From: Ipomoea triloba | Lineage: Eukaryota > Streptophyta > Magnoliopsida > Solanales > Convolvulaceae | Length of the DNA: 64,000 bases | Assembly (NCBI RefSeq): GCF_003576645.1 | Contig: NC_044922.1 | Span: 5,017,310 to 5,081,309 of the forward strand | Direction of reading: 5' to 3' | In this document: piece after piece, positions 56,591-64,000 of the stretch | How the letters are laid out: each line of letters starts with the position of its first letter | Position numbering within the stretch: the first letter of the stretch is position 1 | Position numbers and translations under genes: made by a program | The notes under the pieces: generated by a model | The model's database searches: none | What the model saw: only the letters and a program-made list of their open reading frames with translations | Told to the model about the DNA's origin: nothing

Positions 56591-58828
56591 ATGGACAGCA
56601 TGTTGTCGAGACATCTTCTCTTTGATCTTAGCAGGTTTGACGACTGGAAAACACGCATGCTTGCGTACTTATCAGCCCTCCATGATGAGATGGCCGAGGT
56701 TATAACTTCTGGACCAGTCAAGATCCTAATGGTTAATACTGCTGCAGTTCAAACCCAAGAAACACCAAAGTACATCCCAAAACCTAGGGAAGAATGGACC
56801 AGTGATGATAGGAAGAGAAACAACCTGGACAATATTGCCAAGGATATTCTCTTCAGAGCTATAGACGAAACCATCTTCCCAAAAGTGAGGAAGTGCAAAA
56901 CGGCAAAAGAGGTATGGGATACTTTGATGTTAATTGGTGAAGGTGACGAACAGGAAAAGGAAAACAAGCTCACCGTGGCCATGAAGAAGTTCGAAGACTT
57001 CAAGATGAAGCCAGGAGAGAGCATCGACAGCATGGAGTCTCGGTTCATGAAGCTCACAACCGAGATCAGTGACCTTGAAAAGGAGATCCCACAAAAGGAG
57101 CTGAACCTGAAGGTCTTACGTGGCCTCACTAAGGAGTGGGAAGTAAAGGTGATCACGATGAGAGATCACCGAGATCTGAAGGAAACCACAACAGACAAAC
57201 TCTTCCGGGATCTCAAAGCCTTCGAGTTCGAGATGTTCCCAAGAGATGAGGACATTGTGGATCGACGAAACGTAGCACTTGTTGCTGAGCAACCATCCAC
57301 ATCTTCAAGGTCAGACTCTAATCCTATGAATGTTATGTCTGACGAACAGTTTGCTCTCTTTGTGAGAAAGTTCAGGAAATACATGAAGATGAACCAGGAG
57401 AGCAACAAAAGTTCACCTTCCTCCTCAAGAAGGAAAAATGAGAGATATCCATCCAGAAGGACGGAGGAGGAAAATCAGGGTCTATGCTACAACTGTAGAA
57501 GACCGGGACATTTCAAGGCCGAATGCCCTTACCCACTAGTAAGCAAGCATCAGGGCCAAGAAGGCAAGGATTCCAAGAGAATAGAGGAATCCAGGGAGAA
57601 GCCAACACAAGGTGGCTTCAAAGGATCATCAAAGACGTATCAGCGCAGGAAGGCGCTTGTTGCTGAAGAATTCGAGAGGACAATCGAGGAGTCCGAGACG
57701 TCGAGCTCCAGCGAAAGCAGCAGCAGCTCAGAGGATGAGAGGGGGCTCATCTGCTTATACACCGAGGAAGAGGAGAATCAATGCCTAATGGCCATTGACA
57801 ACGAGGTAACCTCTACTCCTACATCTCGCTGCTCTACTTCTACCTCTCGTTGTTCTTCATTTAAAAGCGATGAGGACCCCTTCGAGATGTTGGAATCGCT
57901 CAGAAGGAACCTTAACATCGCCAATAGCACTCATGCTAGAGTGATGGATGAAAACAGCAAGCTAACTGCTGAAAGAGATATGCTTAAGAACGTCTCGAAA
58001 GAGAATTTGGAGCTGACTCTCAAAGTAAGTGAGTTAGAAGCCAAAGTAATCCTACTATCTGAAGAGTGCAAAGCTCGAGAGACGAGAGAGCTTAATCTTC
58101 GAAAGGTCATAGCATCATACACTAATTCCTCCAAAGCTATGGAGAAAATGGTGGTTGATCACAGACCTACAAGTGATAGAACCGGTCTAGGGTTCCATCA
58201 AGACCATCTCTCGAGAGATAAACAGACCAATGGTTTGGGAACTTCAAGAAATGGAGGATCTCAACCCAAACCAAATAAAGGTCATAAAGGACCAACAGAA
58301 AAGACCAGAGTAGCTATTCATAAACCGTCCCTATACACCAGCAATGGAAAGTATAGGAAAGCTACGAAGAATGGCCGGGTAAACAATATCGAGAGATCAC
58401 CTTGCTATCTCTCGCAAGGCCATTCCAAGTACAAAAAGAGCTACACTCCATATAATGCACCTCAAGGCAAATATGGAAGGTCTGAGATCCACATAGTTAG
58501 GAACTCACGGATGGAGAAAGGAAGACTCTATCCATCTAGTGAGAATTGGTCATCAAATCACAAGTTCTGGAAGAAACCTCACTTTCAGCAATTTCACATG
58601 ACCAAACAGCGTATGAAAGGCATGGTGCATAAGCCGGTCGAAAAGTCTCTACCTAAGTTGATTTATGCACCAAAGAGGCCTAAAACCTTTGCTAGCATTC
58701 CTTATAATTATCAAACGTACAATGGCTACATTGCGCCTAGGCCTGGAATAATGGGCACAAGGTATAAATGGATGCCTAAACTCACTAACCCACCAGGACC
58801 CAAAGTTTGGGTACCTAAACTTGCTTGA
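56591..58828 (+). CDS. Sirevirus-type gag, intact, 745 aa
   Basis: The structural capsid/nucleocapsid polyprotein of the element. ATG at 56591 is 100 bp after the PBS. Residues about 10-215 match the gag domain of Copia elements (FDDWKTRMLAYLSALHDEM, then AKEVWDTLMLIGEG). A CCHC zinc knuckle, CYNCRRPGHFKAEC, starts at residue 299. A Ser/Glu-rich acidic linker follows (about 365-395), then a heptad-rich coiled coil (about 430-520), and a basic, Tyr/Lys-rich tail ending [10 protein letters not shown] long gag with a C-terminal coiled coil is a Sirevirus trait, and this coiled coil has been linked to interaction with host dynein light chain in related elements. No internal stop. The stop overlaps the beginning of the pol frame in another phase. 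Confidence 0.88.
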   Translation: MDSMLSRHLLFDLSRFDDWKTRMLAYLSALHDEMAEVITSGPVKILMVNTAAVQTQETPKYIPKPREEWTSDDRKRNNLDNIAKDILFRAIDETIFPKVRKCKTAKEVWDTLMLIGEGDEQEKENKLTVAMKKFEDFKMKPGESIDSMESRFMKLTTEISDLEKEIPQKELNLKVLRGLTKEWEVKVITMRDHRDLKETTTDKLFRDLKAFEFEMFPRDEDIVDRRNVALVAEQPSTSSRSDSNPMNVMSDEQFALFVRKFRKYMKMNQESNKSSPSSSRRKNERYPSRRTEEENQGLCYNCRRPGHFKAECPYPLVSKHQGQEGKDSKRIEESREKPTQGGFKGSSKTYQRRKALVAEEFERTIEESETSSSSESSSSSEDERGLICLYTEEEENQCLMAIDNEVTSTPTSRCSTSTSRCSSFKSDEDPFEMLESLRRNLNIANSTHARVMDENSKLTAERDMLKNVSKENLELTLKVSELEAKVILLSEECKARETRELNLRKVIASYTNSSKAMEKMVVDHRPTSDRTGLGFHQDHLSRDKQTNGLGTSRNGGSQPKPNKGHKGPTEKTRVAIHKPSLYTSNGKYRKATKNGRVNNIERSPCYLSQGHSKYKKSYTPYNAPQGKYGRSEIHIVRNSRMEKGRLYPSSENWSSNHKFWKKPHFQQFHMTKQRMKGMVHKPVEKSLPKLIYAPKRPKTFASIPYNYQTYNGYIAPRPGIMGTRYKWMPKLTNPPGPKVWVPKLA

Positions 58829-60698
58829 TTTCCTTGCAGGACACCAGGGACGTGTGGTTCATTGACAGTGGATGTTCGAGACATATGACTGGAAATCTAA
58901 CACTGCTTGAGAACATCCAACCTATCGAAGGTCCCTTGGTGACATTTGGCGACAACGAGAAGAAGGGGCGCACAAGAGCTGTTGGTGAAATCCAAAAGAA
59001 TGAGCTGGTTATTAAAGGAGTGTCCTACGTTGAGGGGCTCAAGTTCAATCTCCTTAGTACAAGCCAGTTCTGTGACAAGGGCCACAAAGTTGTCTTCACC
59101 AAAAGCAAATGTCAGATTATGAACGAGGAATCTCTCGAAGTCGTCTTGGAAGCAGCAAGGAAAGGAAACATGTACATAGTGGATTGGAGGTCTGCAAAAC
59201 CATCCCTATGTATGCTAGCAAGGAGCAAGGAAGATTTATGCTGGGATTGGCATAGTAAGCTTAGTCATCTGAACTTCAAGACTATCAACAAGCTTACTAA
59301 GAGGAACTTAGTGGAAGGACTGCCCAAAGTGACGTTTCGAAAGGATAAAATCTGTGAGGCATGTCAACGTTGCAAACAGATCAAATCCTCTTTCAAGAGC
59401 AAAGCCGATACATCATCCACTAGACCATTAAGTCTTCTTCACATGGACTTATTTGGCCCAGTGGATCCACCCAGCATAAAGGGAAAGAAGTACACTCTTG
59501 TGGTAGTGGATGACTACACAAGATTCACTTGGACCGTGTTCTTAACCAAGAAAAGCGAGACAAAAATTGCCCTACCAAATCTCTTGAAACAAGTTCAAGT
59601 TGAAAAGGAAGTCTCGATACTAAAGATCCGGTCAGATCAAGGTGGAGAGTTCGTTAATCAAGTAATCGAGAGCTACTGCAACGAGAACGGAATTCATCAT
59701 CAACTATCAGCTGCTCGAACACCTCAACAAAACGGGGTTGCTGAAAGAAGGAACAGAACTCTCAAAGAAGCCGCAAGGACCATGCTCTCGCAAGCCAACA
59801 TATCACAAGGATTTTGGGCAGAAGCAATCAACACAGCGTGCTACACCCAAAATCGGTCCTTGATAGTAAAAGGAGTTGGAAAGACTCCATATGAGTTGTG
59901 GAATGGAAGAAAACCGAATGTAAGCCACTTCCACTCATTCGGGTGCAAATGCTATATTCACAACAATGGGAAGACTCAACGAAGAACTTTTGAAGAAAAG
60001 GCAGATGATGGAGTATTTCTGGGATACTCATCGACAAGCAAAGCACTCAGAGTCTTCAACAAGCGGAGTTTGGTGGTTGAAGAGTCCATACATGTTACCT
60101 TTGATGAAAGGGCATCAACAGATCAACCATCAAAGACAACGGAAGCTGCTGAGGAAGATCAGCCAGAGTCTATCGAGAGATCAAACTTACCTCTCGAAGA
60201 CAAGCAGTCGATAGTTCGAGACGTAGCAGAACTCCAGTCAGAATCAGATGATGAAGAGTCTACCAAGAAGAAAGCGCCTGACTCAGTTGATCAAAACCAG
60301 ATCATAGATGTTCAACCCATATCTCAACCTTCAATGGAAGTATCAACTGAGGAGCCGCAACCCGACCTAAGATGGCTGAGAAGTCACCCTGCTGATCAAG
60401 TGATCGGAGATGTACGTGACAGAGTTCGAACCAGATCAGCTTACAGAGAAAGCATGTTTGCTTGCTTTCTATCTCAAATAGAGCCTAAGGTGATCGATGA
60501 GGCTCTAAGCGACGCAGATTGGGTGCAAGCAATGCAAGAGGAACTTCATCAGTTCGAGAGGAACGACGTTTGGGAACTAGTTCCGAGACCTCATCATCAG
60601 AATGTCATTGGTACAAAGTGGGTTTTCAGAAACAAGATGAATGAGGATGGAATTATTGTTAGAAACAAGGCCAGACTTGTTGCCAAAGGCTATACTGT
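58819..60698 (+). CDS. Sirevirus-type pol, N-terminal part (AP, IN, start of RT)
   Basis: Open from the TAA at 58816; the first long methionine-equivalent is TTG 58825, so there is no own ATG and pol must be reached by frameshift or splicing. Counting from 58825: protease DSG (14-16); integrase zinc finger H143/H148/C177/C180; catalytic D208, D271 and E307 (DD35E); the RT entry block [14 protein letters not shown] 2-bp insertion at 60691-60698, just after LVAKGY, shifts the frame, and translation would stop at 60714. Otherwise intact, so the damage is recent or is an assembly error. Confidence 0.85.
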
Positions 60699-62009
60699 CA
60701 GGAGGAAGGAATAGATTTTGATGAAACCTTCGCTCCAGTGGCACGTCTCGAAGCCATACGCATCTTTCTCGCATATGCCGCCTTCAAAGACTTTAAGGTA
60801 TATCAAATGGATGTCAAGAGCGCTTTTCTGAACGGACTTCTCGAAGAAGAGGTGTACGTTGAACAACCTCCGGGTTTCTTGAAGGACGTAGGAGCTGACA
60901 AAGTATACAAGTTGAAGAAGGCACTCTACGGCTTAAAACAAGCTCCAAGAGCTTGGTACGATACCTTATCCTCTTTTCTACTTCAGTGTGGGTTCACCAA
61001 AGGCCTAGTGGACAAAACATTGTTTAGGATTAAGGATGGGGATCACATCTTATTGGTGCAAATCTATGTGGACGATATCATTTTTGGTAGCACCAATCCA
61101 GACTTGTGCGAGAAGTTCTCCAGTTTGATGAAAGGAAAGTTCGAGATGAGCATGATGGGAGAGCTCAACTACTTCCTTGGACTACAAGTGAGACAGCTTA
61201 AGGAAGGTATCTTCATCAACCAGGAGAAATACACCAAGGATCTGCTCAGGAAATACAACATAGAAGGGAAATCCTCAGTCAAAGTACCTATGGGAACCTC
61301 TCTACGTATCGATGTCGACAGCGAAGGTCGAGAGGTCGATCAAACCACTTATCGAGGTATCATCGGATCTCTTCTTTATTTAACTGCAAGTAGACCAGAC
61401 ATATCCTTTGCAGTAGGTGTATGTGCTAGATTTCAGGCAAGTCCTAAGGAAAGTCACCTAAGTGCATCCAAAAAGATTCTTAGATATCTAAAGGGTACGC
61501 AGAGTGTTGGGCTCTGGTATTCGAAAGGTGGATCTTTCGAACTTATGGGTTATTCAGATGCGGACTTTGCCGGTTGTAAGATAGATCGAAAGAGCACATC
61601 AGGGACATGTCAGTTTCTAGGTGGAAGACTTGTCTCATGGTTTAGCAAGAAACAACATTCGATAGCTACAAGCACTGCTGAGGCAGAATATGTAGCAGCT
61701 GGAAGTTGTTGTGCTCAGATCTTATGGATGAAGCAACAGCTAATGGATTATGGTGTTGAGTGTAAGGAGGTTAAAATTATGTGTGACAATACAAGTGCTA
61801 TTGCCATCACCCACAACCCAGTGTTACACTCCAGAACAAAGCATATTGATAGTAAGTATCACTTCATCCGAGACCACGTTGAGAAAAAGGACATCACTTT
61901 GGAATATGTTGCAACGGAGGAGCAACTAGCAGATATTTTCACAAGAGCGTTATGTGAAAATAGATTCTCTCAACTAAGGTTAGAATTGGGAATGATAGAG
62001 TTGGGTTGA
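60699..62009 (+). CDS. Sirevirus-type pol, C-terminal part (RT, RNase H)
   Basis: Resumes the pol frame after the 2-bp insertion. Counted from GTG 60738: [11 protein letters not shown] (24-34), [19 protein letters not shown] (110-115) as the polymerase active site, then RNase H with YSDADFAGC (272-280), STAEAEY (312-318) and MCDNTSAI, followed by [13 protein letters not shown]. It ends normally after [11 protein letters not shown]. All catalytic residues are present. It is in the same element as gag and would be translated as one polyprotein if the frame were unbroken. Confidence 0.87.
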   Translation, partial: QEEGIDFDETFAPVARLEAIRIFLAYAAFKDFKVYQMDVKSAFLNGLLEEEVYVEQPPGFLKDVGADKVYKLKKALYGLKQAPRAWYDTLSSFLLQCGFTKGLVDKTLFRIKDGDHILLVQIYVDDIIFGSTNPDLCEKFSSLMKGKFEMSMMGELNYFLGLQVRQLKEGIFINQEKYTKDLLRKYNIEGKSSVKVPMGTSLRIDVDSEGREVDQTTYRGIIGSLLYLTASRPDISFAVGVCARFQASPKESHLSASKKILRYLKGTQSVGLWYSKGGSFELMGYSDADFAGCKIDRKSTSGTCQFLGGRLVSWFSKKQHSIATSTAEAEYVAAGSCCAQILWMKQQLMDYGVECKEVKIMCDNTSAIAITHNPVLHSRTKHIDSKYHFIRDHVEKKDITLEYVATEEQLADIFTRALCENRFSQLRLELGMIELG

Positions 62010-62097
62010 ATGGTCACCCGATCAGTTTGTCTACAAACATTATGTCTCGAAGAAGGGTAGTTCGAGAGGTCACTTCGAAAGATAACAAACTGATATC

Positions 62098-62331
62098 TCT
62101 GAAAGGAGGAATAAGGAGGGGTAGGGATCAAAGGGAAGATCCCTAACCAGATCAAGATGGAGGAATAAGGAGGGTTAGGGATCAATCACTCAGGGGGAAG
62201 ATCCTTAACCAGATCAAAACGGAAGAATAAGGAGGTTTAGGGATCCTTAACCAGATCAAAACGGAAGAATAAGGAGGTTTAGGGATCAATCACTCAGGAG
62301 GAAGATCCTTAAACTCATGAGGAAGATCATT
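62098..62331 (+). repeat. Purine-rich repeats, four units, PPT-like
   Basis: Units beginning near 62103, 62160, 62224 and 62266 share GAATAAGGAGG(G/T), TTAGGGATC, GGAAGATCCTTAACCAG and ATCAAAACGG. They follow the pol stop. Sireviruses are described as carrying several PPT-like copies here. Confidence 0.6.
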
Positions 62332-62671
62332 CACCTTCAAAAGGTGAATTTGATAAGCTCAACGGATATATGAGGTGGAACGGCTATCTTTGGACATAAA
62401 TGCTAGCCACGTGGTCATCGGTTACTGACGGTTTTTCGCACTTAAGGGCATTATCTTATTAGTGGGAGCATGCTTATTTTAAAATATCAATACTCCACTG
62501 TCTCAAAGCTTAAACCGTTCTATACTTTACCGAAATACCCTTACCAAAATACCTTATAAGCTGACCGTTATCAGGGGTATTTCTGACTTCTCACATCTTT
62601 TAAATCAACCGGGATCCTTCCACGGGTCAAACTCTCAACCCTACCCATATATCCAACCCGAATCCGCCTAA

Positions 62672-62678
62672 TATAAAA
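62672..62678 (+). promoter_or_regulatory. TATA box before the third ORF
   Basis: TATAAAA (then GC) 109-115 bp before the ATG at 62787, with a pyrimidine/CAAA-rich leader between. This fits an internal promoter. Confidence 0.45.
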
Positions 62679-62786
62679 GCAAAATCCTTCTTCTTTACAC
62701 GGATTCAAACTCAAAACCATATACCCAAAATCCCCAAATCCTTAGACGCTGTACACATTCCCTCCAAAACACACAAACTTTCTTCA

Positions 62787-63086
62787 ATGGCGTCTGAATC
62801 ATCATCTTCTTCATCTTCATCTTCATCCTCCAGTGCATACCAGAGAGAGCTAGACCACATACGCTCTCAGATTAAACAAGTCAAGGCGGGAAGCATCCTT
62901 GACAAAGATGGCTTCATCACCCACTCGCCAAATCCAACAATGGCGGAGAGAGTCCTGAAGAAATTTGAGAAGGCAGGACTAATGCGGTACATGACGCATG
63001 ACTACCGAACCATTCATGACCTCGACTACACAGAATGGTTCGCTCATGCCAAGGTCACGAAGGGCAAGATTGAAAGCCAACAATAA
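62787..63086 (+). CDS. Third ORF of the Sirevirus element, truncated by an LTR
   Basis: The 99 residues start with MASES, a run of serines, a charged helix (YQRELDHIRSQIKQVKAG) and a globular start (FITHSPNPTMAERVLKKFEK .. WFAHAKVTKGKIES). This is the N-terminal part of the env-like or extra ORF seen after pol in many Sireviruses; its function there is not established. The stop codon TAA (63084-63086) is formed by the first bases of the inserted LTR, so the protein is truncated. The likely continuation is seen on the opposite strand at 63608-64000. Confidence 0.65.
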   Translation: MASESSSSSSSSSSSSAYQRELDHIRSQIKQVKAGSILDKDGFITHSPNPTMAERVLKKFEKAGLMRYMTHDYRTIHDLDYTEWFAHAKVTKGKIESQQ

Positions 63087-63607
63087 TGAGGAAATGATAT
63101 CTCTTCTATGAGAAAAGCTTTACATGATTTAACGTATATACACTATTATGCTATCTACGAATCATTTGGTTGCAGGTGGATTTTCAAATCAAGGGAAAAA
63201 CTTTATAAAGCTTTCAAATTGTTATGTTTTCAAACCTTTGTCTACTTTTAAGTGACAATGGATTTCCTTACTTAGCCGTCGTGCTAACTACACTTCATTG
63301 TGTCCTTTATTAGATGCAGTCTAGCGTGGGCCCCTATGGCCGATGAGCTCAGAATAGGATGGGAGTCGAGGTTGAAGACTACTCTATCCTAGAATAGACA
63401 CCCTGGAAGAATTATTTCCATATGTATTAATTTGGAATATTGATGTGGTTATTCGATGTTGTAAGTTTAGCCTTAGCGTTTGGGTATAGGAGAGATACCT
63501 AAGGGTGGCGGTAACCCCCAGTTTTTTTGCTGGTTAGATGCTTCCGCAATGTATTATATTTTAAGGATTTTGTAATAAATCCAAGATGTGAAAATTGGGG
63601 TGTTACA
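63084..63607 (-). repeat. Ty3/gypsy-type LTR, probably solo
   Basis: On the minus strand it starts TGTAACACCCC and contains GGGGGTTACCGCCACCC, typical of one group of plant Ty3/gypsy LTRs. It is flanked by AACAA on both sides (63079-63083 and 63608-63612). Its far end is TA instead of TG (plus strand), perhaps a mutated CA. No PBS, PPT or coding part adjoins it. Confidence 0.6.
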
Positions 63608-64000
63608 AACAAAGCCAAAACCAACCTTTTTGTAATTGTCAGGTCGGAGTAGGAAACTGAGCTCTGCACTTGATGTTTGAGCAGTCGAAGATGATGTAAG
63701 CCCAGTCCAACTTTTTTGTTCCAGATAGCGTGGAGGATTTCAGAGTGTCCAGATTGACTTCGTCTGTTCCGGACACCTTGCCGAGGATGAATTTTATGAT
63801 GAGCTCGGCGGCTAGGGCAAACCTCTCCTTCAAATGAAATCTGCGGAGGGCAGAGGATGCTCTGGGTGGTGCAGTCTCCAATCGGATTTTGTCCCAAAAC
63901 TCCTGCTTATCCATGTTGTAGTCCGATAGGTGCTTGACTGCCTCCTCCGACGTAGCAAAGTCGAATGCTGCTCGTAAATCACCCACAGAGATTGTTATGT
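63608..64000 (-). pseudogene. Sirevirus third-ORF fragment, inverted and incomplete
   Basis: Minus-strand frame from the window edge to a stop at 63641-63639. It contains ISVGDLRAAFDFATSEE, QEFWDKIRLETAPPRASSAL, FALAAELIIKFILGKVSGTD and KKLDWAYIIFDC, the middle part of the plant Sirevirus extra-ORF family. A small frameshift before 63639 leaves a further family-like stretch (TITKRL) in another phase, running to the LTR at 63607. The N-terminus is beyond the window. It is convergent with the ORF at 62787-63086. Confidence 0.55.

Larger units (their letters stand above)
54187..63083 (+). mobile_element. Sirevirus-type Copia retrotransposon, 3' end missing
   Basis: The 5' LTR begins TGTTAGGAACATCATG with GGTTTTGATGATACC, wording typical of Sirevirus LTRs. 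Then come PBS, a large gag with zinc knuckle and coiled coil, pol in the order AP-IN-RT-RNase H, a purine-rich repeat region and a third ORF. It is inserted into the satellite (5' flank TGAGG). No 3' LTR is in the window; the third ORF is interrupted by another LTR at 63084. Confidence 0.85.

Overview
This is nuclear DNA of a eudicot plant. Supporting signs are AT-rich spacers, intron-containing genes with GT-AG junctions, a defensin-like secreted peptide gene, two SDR genes of a plant type, tRNA-derived SINEs, MITEs, a Helitron, Copia (Ale-like and Sirevirus-like) elements, a Ty3/gypsy-type LTR and a long satellite array. I cannot name the species. The sequence is a draft scaffold: single n characters and two larger gaps are flanked by repeated sequence, so several apparent duplications are probably unmerged overlapping contigs.

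Layout. 0-9.6 kb: spacer with a SINE, foldback MITEs and a near-perfect 179-bp hairpin, plus one host gene that is split between reading frames. This is a two-exon defensin-like peptide gene (2347-3344, minus) with its own TATA box. 9.6-26.7 kb: a nest of transposons. A minus-strand Copia element with a 5-bp target duplication (ATAGA) spans 9604-26707. Its 3' LTR is split by a non-autonomous Helitron (9628-20697), which itself contains a decayed plus-strand Ale-like Copia (15129 to at least 20295). 26.7-30.2 kb: repeats and a 618-bp gap. 30.2-34.8 kb: two tandem, apparently intact three-exon short-chain dehydrogenase/reductase genes (minus). The first intron of the upstream copy is packed with SINEs and repeats. 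35.6-54.2 kb: about 18.6 kb of a 168-172 bp AT-rich satellite, with a block of exactly repeated 168-bp units and larger duplicated blocks. 54.2-63.1 kb: a plus-strand Sirevirus-type Copia with a 2.3-kb LTR, intact gag, pol broken by a 2-bp insertion, and the start of a third ORF that is cut by a Ty3/gypsy-type LTR. The last 400 bases carry, on the opposite strand, what looks like a later part of the same third-ORF family.

The host genes are therefore few: one secreted cysteine-rich peptide and two cytosolic or peroxisomal oxidoreductases. Everything else is mobile or satellite DNA. The most informative features are the hidden peptide gene, the base-exact Helitron-in-LTR insertion, the homogenised satellite, the palindrome cluster in the Sirevirus U3, and the third ORF with a promoter-like sequence of its own.
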